Positions 44,780-56,761 of a stretch of DNA of 64,000 bases are shown piece after piece. Position 1 is the first letter of the stretch. Each line of letters opens with the position of its first letter. Source of the stretch: Puccinia triticina. Taxonomy: Eukaryota > Basidiomycota > Pucciniomycetes > Pucciniales > Pucciniaceae. The notes under the pieces were generated by a model. The model did no database searches. It was given only the letters and a program-made list of their open reading frames with translations, and was not told the origin of the DNA. The position numbers were made by a program, and so were the translations under genes. Location of the stretch: contig NC_070566.1 of assembly GCF_026914185.1 (NCBI RefSeq), positions 3,534,001-3,598,000 on the forward strand, in the 5' to 3' direction.

Positions 44780-45358
44780 GGACCGGTCAGGTGCCAGGCC
44801 CTCCGAAGAGGGGCTTGTGTTAAGTTAGGCGTGGAGGTACTCCCGGGGTGTAGGCTTCCAAAGATTGGTGTGTCAGGGCCTCCATAGTACATTTTGGTTA
44901 CATACATATTCAAGAAGTAAGAGAAACAGGTGGGCCCTCACCCTTTGGAAGCTGGGGTGGCGTCGATTTTCCTGAAACAAGTATTTCAATGGCGCCTACA
45001 ATAGCAGAGACGCGTGTGGCAAAACGCACTTTTCCAAGAGCTGGATGAAAAATGAATGACCGGCCAGGGCACCCGTGACCGGCTATGTATGAGAAAGATT
45101 GGATCGGGGTCTATGCGACCACGGCCGATTTTGCGGCGCATGTTTGAGGTCTTTTCAAGACGCGGAACCTGTTTGCATCAGTCCGCTCTGTTTCTCTAAT
45201 CAGCATAAATACCAGATTTCTCAGTAGACCTAATATCTACTTCTTCCTCGAACGCTGTCCAATCTTGAATCATCAAACTCCCGAACTCCATAGAACTCCA
45301 TTCCGATCCTCACCGCTTGATATATCTACTACTACTAGCGGGTCTACAAACAGCAAGC
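44780..45358. promoter_or_regulatory. Promoter region of the secreted-protein gene
   Basis: A TATA-like CATAAATA at 45204-45211 lies 148 bp before the ATG at 45359, followed by C/T-rich leader sequence. Repeat-derived DNA precedes it to about 44900. Confidence 0.4.
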
Positions 45359-46984
45359 ATGATTCGATTCATTATTGTTTTATTATGGACCATCAATTGC
45401 TACGCGATGGATGAACCATGGATGAATCCGGGACCACTGACGTTTACGAGAGATAGGGCCGCTTCGACTTCTCCTATGCTTCTGGAAGATCGCCTAGGCA
45501 ATCTCAAAGGATGGGGGCCCAATAGGCAAGCATTTCAAGTGAATCCATCTATTTATTTATCCCCTCGACCTCGTGAGGTGGATGTAGAAGACCTCCGTCC
45601 GGCTCGCGTGCACGATTCCGCCAAGTACTATGGATCGGATATAAGTCCAAATGGAAATTCAGAGGAGGAGGGTGTGTCGTCTAGACTAAGAGAATATCCT
45701 TTGGTTCCCAGACGGCCGATCAAATACCAAGCCTTGACTTCAAAATCAAGCAGGATGTTATCTCCGCAGGATAAGATGAAACGAAAAAACTCGGATCCTC
45801 CTGATAATAATGACTCACCATCGGCGCAAAGACCTCGGAAGTTCATAAAATTATGGGGCGTTTTCATTGGGCCGGAAGAACATGAACCGGGCTCTTCTTC
45901 CACAGGCGATAACAATAGTATCATCAATCGGTGGTCCCCAAATTTGAGATCCAGTCCATCCTCGATGTTAGCCTCAAGTAGACTCATTAATACAGCTAAT
46001 AATGAAGATGGGATTTCGGTGAGCGAAGGGGCAAGTCATCAGTTTGCAATTCACAATCCTCATAATTTTCCTATCAATAATCAAGGCCTCGCGTCGACAC
46101 ATTCGGGAATAGTTACGAATTCCGGTACTTGTCGTGGCGCTAGCAAAGAGCAAATTCCTGGCTATGAGGAAGACGAATCGGGAGAATTACTAGTGTTTGA
46201 TAGAACGGTTTTTGGCTATTCGACACCAAGCATCTTTCAAGCGTGTTTGAACAGAGATATCAATATTTTGAACCTCATCTCCACAATGTTTGGTAGACTA
46301 GCCGTCAAAAAACTAGAGATGACAGAAGTTATGTTTGCTAAAGACTATCATGGAATTTTCAACTTCGAAAGTAGAGCAAAGCCAAAGGAATTTGATAGAG
46401 AGATTGCTCATGCTAGAAATAGAGATCTTGAGAATCATAGAAGAAAAAGCTTACATCATTCATTCAGAACGCTCTTCGAAAACCAGGAGGTATGGCTTAC
46501 ACATTGGCGCAAGATAACGGGCATAGACTTCACACCTATGGCTGAAGAGGCGGAAGCTTATAATGAATCTCTCCACATGCGGGAACTTCTCATAACGTTT
46601 TTATTTTATGTGGAAATGATAAATACAATCATAACTAGCGGCCCAAAAGTGAAAGTCAAAGTAGAAAGAAAACTACAAGAAGCAGCATCTTTCTTCAAAA
46701 ACTATTTGCTCACAGGCACCTCTGCAGATACAAGAATTGTGACCAAAGAAGACCTGAATAATCAAAAGAGGATCAAAAAAAATATTGTCAATAAACGGCC
46801 CATTCCTTTTAATTCTGGTCTTTGGACTTTGTTAGAAGTGTGGATGAAATTATCCAGGAAAGAGCTCCACCAAGAGTTAACTAAAGGAAATGAAAGAACT
46901 CTTATTACTACAAAAACCTTCTTTGGTACAATTTTCAACTACTCTATTGAACATTTTTGCAATAGATTGAAAGGAAAACAATGA
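45359..46984 (+). CDS. Putative secreted protein of unknown function (candidate effector)
   Basis: A single-exon frame of 541 residues from the ATG at 45359; an extension upstream would start at a non-ATG codon. It begins with a likely signal peptide: Arg at position 3, a hydrophobic core (FIIVLLW) and a plausible cleavage after NCYA (residue 16). The mature protein has a low-complexity Ser/Asn/Pro-rich N-terminal half with basic patches (KMKRKN, QRPRK) and a more folded-looking, charged C-terminal half (from about residue 285) rich in Leu, Phe and Lys. I recognise no domain. Only about three Cys remain after cleavage. In rust fungi such large orphan secreted proteins are numerous and several act in the host, but that role here is inference from signal peptide and setting. 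It lies isolated between PMA1 and a gypsy element. Confidence 0.6.
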   Translation: MIRFIIVLLWTINCYAMDEPWMNPGPLTFTRDRAASTSPMLLEDRLGNLKGWGPNRQAFQVNPSIYLSPRPREVDVEDLRPARVHDSAKYYGSDISPNGNSEEEGVSSRLREYPLVPRRPIKYQALTSKSSRMLSPQDKMKRKNSDPPDNNDSPSAQRPRKFIKLWGVFIGPEEHEPGSSSTGDNNSIINRWSPNLRSSPSSMLASSRLINTANNEDGISVSEGASHQFAIHNPHNFPINNQGLASTHSGIVTNSGTCRGASKEQIPGYEEDESGELLVFDRTVFGYSTPSIFQACLNRDINILNLISTMFGRLAVKKLEMTEVMFAKDYHGIFNFESRAKPKEFDREIAHARNRDLENHRRKSLHHSFRTLFENQEVWLTHWRKITGIDFTPMAEEAEAYNESLHMRELLITFLFYVEMINTIITSGPKVKVKVERKLQEAASFFKNYLLTGTSADTRIVTKEDLNNQKRIKKNIVNKRPIPFNSGLWTLLEVWMKLSRKELHQELTKGNERTLITTKTFFGTIFNYSIEHFCNRLKGKQ

Positions 46985-47270
46985 TTTTTCATATCTTGTC
47001 AAAATAATGTGGTTACAGCAAACAGACAACTTGGTTTTATCTCACTAGTGGTTCATGTTTTTTGATCATCACAAGATTGAAAGATAAGATCTTTGGGTTT
47101 TACAGGATCTAGATATTTCTCAAAAGAATTAACATTAAATGGGGCTGAGTTTTGCATTGAGATGGGATTTCCCTTCCATGTTTACGCAACAAAATAGATG
47201 CATCAGAATAATTTTGATTTGAGTGGCTTGATATTGATATTTTATAGTACATTGCCTGCTACAGCTGCAC
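46985..47270. other. 3' flank of the secreted-protein gene
   Basis: AT-rich, no gene. Ends with TGCAC (47266-47270), the left copy of the target duplication of the next retrotransposon. Confidence 0.5.
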
Positions 47271-47952
47271 TGTCAGGGCGCGTCTCTAAAGTGGCGACGC
47301 CCTGAATGGAAAAGAACAATTGTTGAGTTCCTGTATAGGAAAACACGCTCAACTCAACCGCGGAGCGGGAGGAGAAAGCCGCGCCTCCGGTGGAGGGGCT
47401 GGTAGAGCTGGGTCGTCACTGAACCTGAGAAGGTTCGTAAAAGAAAAGCTCTAGCTTACCTAGTAAGGAAGCAAGCGGATGGAGCTAGGGAGAAAGGGCA
47501 GTTGGGAATGGCGGAGGTGAAGGCGGAAACGGGATTGAAAGCGGAGGCGGAGTCAAGGGAGGCAAAGAGGAGAGGTCTTGAAGGTATAAAGGGAAATGAG
47601 ATATCTATAGATGAAAGCCCCAGTCGTTTGTATCAAACAAGGTTGACGGGCGTAGTAATCTAAAATATAATCTGAGGAACCTCCTCTTGCGCGGAGATTC
47701 CTGATCTTTTATAGCCTAGGAGGCCGGGAACTCAGGCGTTCCGTATCCTCACGGTATTCCTGTTTGAGAACAATCCACGCGTGGATTGTGCTCAGTCGAG
47801 TACAACAACTGGGGAAACTTCACCCAAGTCTGACAAACAACTAAACAGGAATTCTCATGCAAGTAAATCCTGTTTTATTTACGCGCTTCCGCTTCTTCTG
47901 CGGCGCTTGCTGCGTCAGTGTCGGCGCTGTCTGGAATAGCCGACGGCTGACA
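47271..47952 (-). repeat. Gypsy-2 3' LTR
   Basis: 682 bp, TG...CA. Its internal edge overlaps the last 25 or so codons of the integrase frame (stop at 47875). Confidence 0.92.
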
Positions 47953-50013
47953 TTTGCCCCCACAAAAAAGCATGGCTCTGATAGGAGTTTTGCCGTGGTT
48001 GCGCCTCTTTGTGGCGCAAAATTTGCGCAGTAAAATGTCTGCATTAGCAATGGCCTCTTTCCGGAGCCACTTATCATGATCTGCCGTTAACCCTTTGAAT
48101 CTTGTCAAGTAGAGACAACAATCCTGTCCCTGTATACGCGTCATCTTCTCGTCCAGTATCCTAAAGGCAACTCTTTCCGAGTCCACTTCTGATAGTACCT
48201 CCGGTGCCACGGGTGGCTTTTCTTCCTGCTTATCTCCTGGGGCCACATACTTTTTGAGCAAGCTGACGGGAAATGTGGGGTGCTTGAGGTCATAGCCCTC
48301 TGTCAATATAACCTCAACCGCGTTCCGTCCGTGGAGAGCTTTCACAAAGAAGGGACCCACAAACATATCCTTTAGCTTGCGGTTACCGCTCAAGTTCTGA
48401 AAATTAACCGTTGATACTAAGACACGTTTGCCAACAATTATGTCGCGGTCGCGATGGGTCTTGTCCCAGCGTTCCTTGTTGTACGCGACTTCCTCATTCA
48501 AGCAGCTGCTTGCCTGCTGCTCTGCCTTGAGCATAATTTCCTGAAAGCGTTCAGCTGAAGGGTGTAATGTTACCGCCTTGCTAAGCACCCGATCGCGCGG
48601 CATATGCGGAATCCATCCGCGCTCAAGTTTTTCGAAGGGAGTCTTGCCGGTACTTGCGTGTATGCTAGAATTGTACGCATATTCCAGCGCAGGCAGCAAG
48701 GAGACCCAATCATGAGTATAACCCTCGCTGTCCTTGAACTGCAGGCCAAATGCGCAGTACCTCCTGATCATATCCTCGAGCGTCTGAATCATCCGCTCCG
48801 CTAGGCCATCGGTCTGTGGATGATAGGCTGTGGAAAAAGACAACTTAGTTCCTACCAGTTGGAACAGGCTCTGCCAAAACTCCAAGGTGAATTTTGGATC
48901 ACAGTCTGTGATTTTCACCTTTGGACACCCTACATCGTGGATGATTGAGTTCCAAAAGATAAGCGCTACATCCAGAGCGGTATTATCCTTGTAACACGGC
49001 AGAAACCGGGCGCATTTAGAGAACCTGTCAACGACTACAAGGACCGCATTGAAACTATCCTTCCCTCCTGGCGGCAGCGCCGTAACAAAGTCCATGTTAA
49101 TGACTTCCCAGCGCTGCTTGGGTTCCTCAATGGATTGGAGCAGTCCAAATTGCTTGCCGGTGGCCCGATTTGCCGTTTGACAGCAATCATAGCTGGAGCA
49201 GTACTGCTCCACCCTGACTGTCCATCCCAGCCACCACGCTAAGACTCACAGTCTCTCTACCGTGCGGTCCTTGGAAGAGTGGCCTGCTGCAATGTTATCA
49301 TGACATTTGTGTAGCATGGTTTGTATGTGATCCTCATTGACTAACACTAGCGCACAGTGGTTCCTGGTACAGTGATAGAGTAGACCATCCAACAGTACGA
49401 AACGGCCTGCATTAAAATTTGTCTTCCAGGGTTCCTCGAGCTGGGCCACTAAATCCTGTTGCGTGTGTTTTGAGCGCAGTATTCCTACTAAGGCCGCCGT
49501 TTTACGGTTCCCTTCATAGCTACGCTCCACAGAGTCCCAGAACTCAGTTGACAGAGGGCTTACACTAATAGCCATTATTGGCACCTCCCTAGGGGAGTCC
49601 TCCTTGTCTGACGCAGGATTATCTTTGTCGTTAGGAAGGGCCCACCGCGACAGCCCGTCGGCGTTCTTGTGGACTAAGCCATCCCAATGTACAATTGTCA
49701 TAGATCCCCGCCACTCCTGGATGGAGATTTGCCAGCGCATCATGTGTTGGCTAGGCGTCTTCTTATTAAGCAATGACTTCAGCGCGACACAATCCGTGAT
49801 GACAGTGAAGACACATCCATCCAGATAATAGTACAGCTTTTCCAGTGCCCAGACAAGACATAAGCACTCAAGCTGTGAGGCGCCATATTTTCTCTCCGAT
49901 TCTTTCAACTGCCAAGAGATAAAGCAAATAGGGCCTTCCTGCTCTTGGTCCCCAATCAATTGAATTTGATGGAGGGCTGCGCCTATGCCCTCCATACAAG
50001 CGTCCACATACAG
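47875..50013 (-). pseudogene. Gypsy-2 pol, RNase H and integrase part
   Basis: From the edge of the solo LTR the frame gives RNase H ([18 protein letters not shown], then the [13 protein letters not shown] block), a connection, a stop TGA at 49246-49248 in the same frame, then integrase with the DDE core: INMDFVTALP, KITDCDPKF and AYHPQTDGLAERMIQTLED. The C-terminal part has a chromodomain-like YLTRFKGLTADHDKWL. The frame ends within the LTR. The TGA replaces a residue before the zinc-module cysteines and is probably a CGA-to-TGA change. Confidence 0.88.
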
Positions 50014-51170
50014 TGTCAGGCGCGGTGATGCCAAGAGTATATGTACTCTTCTAGCTACACAGGTGACTGCGCAGCGGTGCGGTGGTGCGCGCGGCAAAAG
50101 CGCGGTAGAAAGTGCCAAATAACTTTAAAGTTATTTGTAATGAACCCAAAAAGGGGTTTAACGGAGGGGCCAGGAGTGCCTGGGGTGTTTAAGTGCCCTC
50201 CAAAAGTCTTACAGGGTCTGCGCACGGGTGCGCAGAAGTTTTTTAAAGCCTGTGACGTCTGGGGCCCAGTTAAGGGGGTATTTAGAACGTATAAAACGTT
50301 CCCAGGAGATGGTTTTGGGATATAATCCCGGTAGAGAAAATGAAACAGAGGACTTACTCGTGAAGAGGGTCCGCAAAAAGGACAGCAAACGACTCAACGA
50401 ACTGAGATCGGAGCAATAACAGGCAAGCGGACTGGTCGGGTAGAATAGGGCGGGGCTGGTATGGCGACAAGGTGGTTGGTATGAATCTGGGGAGAATTCT
50501 ACTTGCTCAGAAGCCTCCCTTTAAATAATCTAGCGGCAACCGGTGGGGTTGCCATTCCTTTTGCAAATTCCTCTTGGCTTGTCAGCCGGGGGAAATAACC
50601 TGTTCAAACAGGAGTAATTGAGAGTTCTACTACTCGGACCACTCCTGTTCATTGTTCTCAATGACAAGTGTTACTCTTCCTCAGCCTGAGGAAGAGTTTA
50701 TGTTCGAGATGTCTATTCTTGGTTGAGGAATTTAGGCCTGTGGAGAATAAGAAGTTCACTTTATTGCTATTCTCCTCTGGCCGTTTCCAATCGATCTGTT
50801 CTTCTGTCACTCTTTAGTACAAGAGGTCAGGAGATTCTCTATCCATTTGTTCTCTTGGCTTTGAGAACGTTTTTGCATCCCGTTCTCTTGGCATGAGAAC
50901 GGTTCTTACACATAGCTGCATTCATTCTCCAGCCACTACCTGCGGCTTGAGTTTTGACAGTCTCTCCTTGACTCTATCCGTCGTTCAAGGGGAAGGCTTA
51001 TTGCATATTCATTCATTTTCTTATGCGCGGCGCTCTGCGCCACCATTAGTATTCAATCATGAATATGTTTTTCATCTTATACGCGGCGCTCTGCGCCGCA
51101 ATAAGTATGTACAGTTAACAACTGTGTATGTTAGTTAGCTGGGCTCTAACTTATTATAGTCCGGCTGACA
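50014..51170 (-). mobile_element. Solo LTR (1,157 bp) inserted in gypsy-2 pol
   Basis: Plus-strand ends TGTCAGGCGCGG and CCGGCTGACA, flanked by TACAG at 50009-50013 and 51171-51175. It splits the RT-RNase H junction: the frame on the right breaks at FILYV and resumes on the left at LYVDA. Its termini resemble those of gypsy-2 itself (both TGTCAGCCG...CTGACA in element orientation), so it belongs to a related family. It has no coding content. Confidence 0.82.
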
Positions 51171-52505
51171 TACAGTATGAAAGGCCGTTTAGGATCAGGG
51201 TGAAAAAGAAGGGGTGCTGTGGTCAGTGCTACTCTCAGCGCTTTATAAGCCTTGATCCTCTCCAGGGTCATTTCAAAAGCAGTGTTAGGGCTGCAGATCT
51301 TATACAATCAGGAAGCCATGCGATTAAAACCGGTAGTAGCCCGCAAATCCAAGGAAGGACTGCAGCTCCTTGATAGTTACTGGTATGGGCTTCATCAGTA
51401 CTGCCGCCACGCGGTGTTGATCAATGCCAAGGGAGAGGCCATTCACAATATGGCCCAGAGCTTTCAATTCTGAAAAACCAAAAGAACATTTGGTAAGAGA
51501 AATCTTCATCCCCATGCAAATGACCCACTGGAGGATAATGCAAAGCTTCGCCACATGATCTTCCCATGTATCTGTGAACACTATAATGTCATCAATATAG
51601 ATGATCAGCCAGAGTTCACTCAATTCTTGCCAGAATTTGGTGTCCATCATGCGCTGGAAATGCAACGGCGCGTTTTTGATCCCAAATGGCATGCAGAGAT
51701 ACTCGTGGATCCCCATGTGCAATATAATGCGTAGGAACTGGCGGCTGTTCTCACTGATTGTGTTCTGATGAGATCCCTTGAGGACATCCATGCACGTGAT
51801 GTACTTTGCACCGTGCAGTTATTTCAGTGACTCCATGATTTTAGGCATGGGATACCGGTCCGGAGTGGTATACGTGTTTAGAGCGCGGAAATCACCAACT
51901 AGCCGTGACTTCTCTTTGTTCCATGCAATGATTACCGGAGCCATGATTGCAACCCCCTCATTGGAACCTACTTTGCGGAGTATGCCCATCTTGATGAGCA
52001 GGGCAATGTGTTCCTCTATGGCCGCTCAAGTGCGCGGGCTGGCCGGGTAAGGAGACTTCCACAGCGCCAGTGGATAGGGTTTATCAACCGTAAGGGTGAT
52101 CTCAACCTAGCCAGGTTGAGATCACCCTTACGGTTGAAATCAGAGGGCACTATAGTGCCCTCTGATTGACCCAAACGGTTGATCAGTAGTTGCGAAGGCA
52201 CATTTGTTGTCAGCCAGGGCTCGTACCAGCTCTCCGCGTTGTGCTTTGGTGATGTCTCCACTAATCTTAGAGTCTCGTAGGACTTCATCCTTGAACGCGA
52301 GAACCTTGCCTTTATCAGCTGATACTGCGTTGATAGTCTCGTTGAAGTCAAAAGTTTGCTTCCCAATTGTAAATTGGCGTTTCTCAGAGTTGATTAGTGA
52401 TATTTTGTAATGGAGCAGGTAATCATTAACAATGATGAAGTACTTAGCTGCCATGTTGTCCATGACAACGAACTTGATTACCATCCTGATGCCACTAAAA
52501 ACAAG
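51171..52505 (-). pseudogene. Gypsy-2 pol, reverse transcriptase part
   Basis: The sequence from 52484 leads into RT: PYPLALWKSPYP, KMGILRKVGSNEG, SRLVGDFRALNTYT and the active site LIIYIDDIIVF (near 51590), then FLGFAGYY. Breaks: a TGA at 52506-52508 upstream, a palindromic insertion at 52085-52167 that ends the frame, stops at about 52026 and 51817, and a frameshift with another TGA near 51330. Clearly non-functional. Confidence 0.85.
52085..52167. repeat. Two adjacent perfect hairpins
   Basis: 52085-52136 has 24-bp perfect arms (CAACCGTAAGGGTGATC...) around the loop AGCC. 52138-52167 is a 30-bp perfect palindrome centred on ACTATAGT. The right arm of the first reads as the original RT-leading sequence, so these look like local inverted duplications. 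Confidence 0.85.
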
Positions 52506-55043
52506 TCAAACATTCACTACTCCGAGAGAAATCAGAGCGCCTGACGCACTACGGAACTTCCCTGCTTGCACGGGGAGGATAAATTTCTCCCATCCCGGAA
52601 AGAATCGAGAAAGGTAGCCTTTCCCTACCACCAACCTCACGGCACCACTATCCAACAGGGCCATGCACTCCTTTTCACAGCACGTCATCTGCACCAAATT
52701 ATTCCGGCCCCTCGCGTGTCCCACGTCATCCAAACTATTGGATATAGCGCCAATGATGGATTCATCATTCTCTGGGTCACTACCAGCCTCGTCGCCCTGG
52801 CTGGCGTCGTCGCCGTCTCCCACATTATTAACATTCTTCTTGGGGCAGTTGCGCGACGTGTGACCGGTTTCTTTACACGAAAAGCACTTGATTTCTGACA
52901 GCGCCGGCTTGTTCTTGTCCGGCTGTGCGGCGGAGGTTTTAGTGGTCGGGGGAGAAAAGGTTTTAGGAGAAAACCGCCGCCTGCCTAGGCGAGTCTTATT
53001 GCAGATATCCTCTAGAATGTTTATAAAGCTACTAAGGTCCGCGTCTGGCTGTTGCATCGCGTTTTTGGCGGCATATTCTACCTCATTTTCCATAAGATTT
53101 AAAAGCTTGAAGATAATAGCCTCCTGGTCGATGCCAGGCTCAAAGCATTGCAGGCGATTATACTGCCGGGTCACCCATTGGGCGGGAGTGGTTTCCCCTG
53201 TAACAAATTTGTCTGCCAAGAAGGCGTCCTGTTTCTTCCCCTTCCAGGCAGAGTGCCCAAACGTTTTACAGATCTCTGCTTTCCAGAACACCCAAGTAGT
53301 ATTCTGGTGATTTAAGCGCATGGTTTCATACCAAGACAGCGCGGACCCAGTAAGCATAGTAAGAAGATTGAGGACAATAACCTTGTCATCTATATGGCTG
53401 TCGTTTTTAGCGGTGTCAATCCACCGTACAAACCGTAAGTGGTCGTATTCACCATCACCAGAAAACATTGGCCAATCCAATTTAGCAATGGGGTTGTTAA
53501 GCCTCTTCTTCAGCTCAGGATCAATCCTCTCCTGTGCATATTACGGAGTTTGATATTTGGGCTGAGGGAAATGAGGTGGTGTCTGCTTGTTTTGATCAGG
53601 TTGGCGTAGATTAGTGACTGTGTCAGCAAGTGCAGCTATTTCTTCCCTAAGCCGAGCTCCTTCTGAACGGTATTGACTCATCATGCAGTCAATCTTATCA
53701 CTAAGTTTAAGAAAATCAGCGCGCTGATTCTTGCTCTGTTCCTCCAGTTTTTGCTTGACTTCTGCGCTAACGCTGGAGGCGCTTGAGGAAATGTGTGGGG
53801 GCGGCATGGTAGCAGTAAGACTTCCAACTAATTTTAGTTTGGCAAACGTTTTGCCGATATGAGCTGATATTACAGCGGACAAGGTGGATACCATGTCATC
53901 TGGGACCGCAGTTTCCCTAGAGAATTCAATCTCACGGAGAATGGCCCTGTTCTGATCAGCCACAGATGTCAGGCGGGCGCTGACCTCCTGTATAACTTGT
54001 ATGACTTTGCTGTTATCAGGTAGACCACTGATTACCTGAGCTACAGTGGTATCAAGAGCTGTCTGGACGAAATTCCTCATGTCATCATCGCCCTTCTTGA
54101 GGCCGTCTGGGCGCGTAGTTCTCACAATGTCCTCGATAGCACGGATTTTCGCCGCTAGGCGATCAAGTACTTCTGTCATGTAAGTGGAACTGGATGAAAT
54201 GGAATTGCAAGTAGTATGTATTCCAGTAAGAGAAAATTTAACAGCTTTAAACTGCTTGTTGACAACATCTTTCACGATCTGGACATTATTAGAGATAGGG
54301 GAAGAAATATCCTTGAGCAAGGACTTCAAGAGGGACGTCAAAGACATATCTATGCAATCCTTAATGAGGCGAGAATTTCGATCAATAATTTTCTCAAGCT
54401 CCTTGAACATACGGTTCAACACACTGCTCACCTCTAACAAGGTCAGTTGGGGTACCCCTGGTTCCTGGAGCGTGATTGATCAATGGCTTGATAGCCCCCT
54501 TGAATCGTCCTGCCCATGCGGAACAACTCCGCGTAGATGGACGCCTTGTAATTCTGGCGCCCCCTCATTTGGCTTGGATGGCTGCTTTGGCTCTGGGTTG
54601 GCTGGGCTGTCCTGTCGGTTTGCTGGCCCGCTGGATTTGCTCCGGTGTTGTGGCGTACATAAGCTTGATGGCGGTTTTGGCCGCGGTTTCTGGTATTCTG
54701 TGATCTCGCCGCTCGGGGGTTCGGGCGCGTGAAAGGAGGCGTCCAACCCTTGGTAAGAACCAGAAGGGTCTCGCGTCTGATCAATTGCTCCAGCGTTTGG
54801 TGGGTTGCGGTTGCCTGATCCCCTAGGATCCTCATTGCCTCTTGGTTTGTCCCGGAGAGGGCTTCCAGATACGCTTGCTTGTGTCTGAGATGGGTCTGAA
54901 ACACCAGCTTGGTCGTGGGGCTCCAGTTTTGGCGCACTTCCTCCGTTTTTAAATTTACCTGGGGGAACGAGGGCCAGTTGCAAGGACCTAGTGGACAACG
55001 CACGGGAAACTGGGTTACTACTGGATTTCTTTGGTGGAGTCAT
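52506..55043 (-). pseudogene. Gypsy-2 Gag-protease
   Basis: One minus-strand frame from the ATG at 55043 to the TGA at 52506-52508, broken by TGA at 54480-54482 and TAA at 53541-53543. It has an N-terminal Pro/Ser-rich section and a coiled-coil-like middle (about 54440-53600). From about 53480 comes a retrotransposon Gag domain (WPMFSGDGEYDHLRFVRWI), then a CX2CX4HX4C knuckle (CFSCKETGHTSRNC) and an aspartic protease motif (MALLDSGAVRLVVG). All three breaks are single codons with the register kept, i.e. point mutations. Confidence 0.82.
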
Positions 55044-56078
55044 ACTGGAGAAAGGTTTTTAAGAAAAAAAAGGACAGACCTTCACCTATGGTGATTATGT
55101 CTATGCTCAAAACGGATTCTGACTGGTGTGGAACCTCTCAACTGGGTGAGATGAGCTTGGAGGGGATAAGTATGATAATATACTTGGGTGTTGGTAAGAC
55201 TGCCCTCCTGGAATAACTCTGAGAGAAGGGTTCACTAAGAATAAAAATAATTTTGTGGCTGACTTCTATTCTAGTGAGAACTATTACTGGAGTCTTACAA
55301 GGACAACCTGCAAGGAGGGAAGAATGAGGGTTGGAGGAGGGAGAATGGTTGAGGATTCAAGGATGTATCTGGTTCTCTGTCAATTATTCACTAAGGTAAT
55401 CTGTTCTGACTTCAATGATGGTTATCTGTCTCTGATGATATTTCTCAAGGATAAAGGTGATGAATGCTAGTATGTATCATTTACTATTCTAATGCAAGCA
55501 TAAGAGGAAAGGAAACAACAACTGATGAGTGTAATCTTTATAAAGGATCTAGTACATTGGGGTAAATAATAATCAAGGAAAAATAGTGGGGCAATGCCTT
55601 CCCTGTACAACTGGTTGGGGTTTGTGTCTGGGGTTATTCTGTACTGGGGAAGGACATTTGGTTGGGGGTAATTCCACTACTACAACTGGCTGGGGTTTCA
55701 CTAGAATTTTCTTCAGGCTAAACTATGTACTCTTCAGTTGGGGTGACTAGACTGGATGATGTAATAGTACTAACTATGCCAGATGCTGATGGGGTTATTT
55801 ATCTAGAGTGATTTTAGCCTTCTTGATTATGTATTTATCTGTACTATGTATAAAGATGCTCTTGTATAATAAATAAGAGGGAATATCTTGTGAAATTATT
55901 TGTCTGTGACTATTTTTGTGATATGTAGCCATGTAACAGATAATAAGGAAAAGAGCAAAAATAAGGGAAATAATATAGCTAGGCATATTAATAAAGATGG
56001 GACCCTGGATAACTTGACCTGTAGATTGTGATTCTGCTATAATAATGAGGTATTTTCTACTTATATGGGCTAGAAATA
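55044..56078. other. Gypsy-2 leader region, non-coding
   Basis: AT-rich sequence between the possible upstream frame and Gag. No supported gene; the short frame at 55795-55986 is hydrophobic but unlikely to be real. Confidence 0.45.
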
Positions 56079-56505
56079 CTATGTATGAGTTTGAGTGATC
56101 TCACCACACTGGGACCTGTCTTGGTTCAACTCAGCAAGGCCAATCCGCAGACTACCACCAACTAGATGTTGTTTGATGGCGGCCAACAATGCTCCTGGAG
56201 AAGATCTAGAACAGACGTTGTCTATAAGACGCTGAACCACAGAGTTAGTCCTGGGAGCAGAGTTCCTGGTGGACCTAACGTTTGAAGTTGTAGAGCTGTG
56301 CAACTGGATTGGAGCTCCTAGTGCCGGAGCAGTAGCTGAGCGGGTATTGTTGCGAGCTGTAGCACCGGTAGGGTGAAAGAGCCTATCAAAAAGATTGCCA
56401 ACACCGTTATTTTCTTGACTGCTGGTGGAAACCGCTGTTGCTGGGTTGTTGGTTACTCCGGGAGGAGCAGTTAGAAACTGCTGGATTACCGCTACGTTCA
56501 GCCTG
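56079..56505 (-). other. Open frame upstream of gypsy-2 gag
   Basis: From about 56505 the minus strand is open for some 140 codons after TTTCTTTCAG, a good splice-acceptor string, and it is in the same register as Gag. The peptide is Ala/Thr/Asn-rich with no domain I recognise. It may be a former 5' exon of Gag. Confidence 0.3.
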
Positions 56506-56761
56506 AAAGAAATTAAGAAGAGACGTCTGACGAGTTGACACTACAAGTATACTTATCAGTTGCTGCTTCAACTAAATGAGTTTTTGTAGCAAAGTATACT
56601 GCTTACTAATGATAATGAGCAGTAGTTAACTGTTGACGTTTGCAAAAAAAAAATGTTTTTAACTGAGATTCTGTCAAAGAAACTAACAAGATAAAAAGGA
56701 CGAGTGTCAGTATCTAGATACTTGTTGGGTCTGGGAAAAATATCCCGATGAGGCCCCCAAA

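Noticed and set aside
54443..55003. 186-codon minus-strand frame overlapping Gag in another phase
   Set aside because: Overlaps the Gag frame at 54480-55043, which shares register with the recognised Gag domain; the alternative is probably open by composition.
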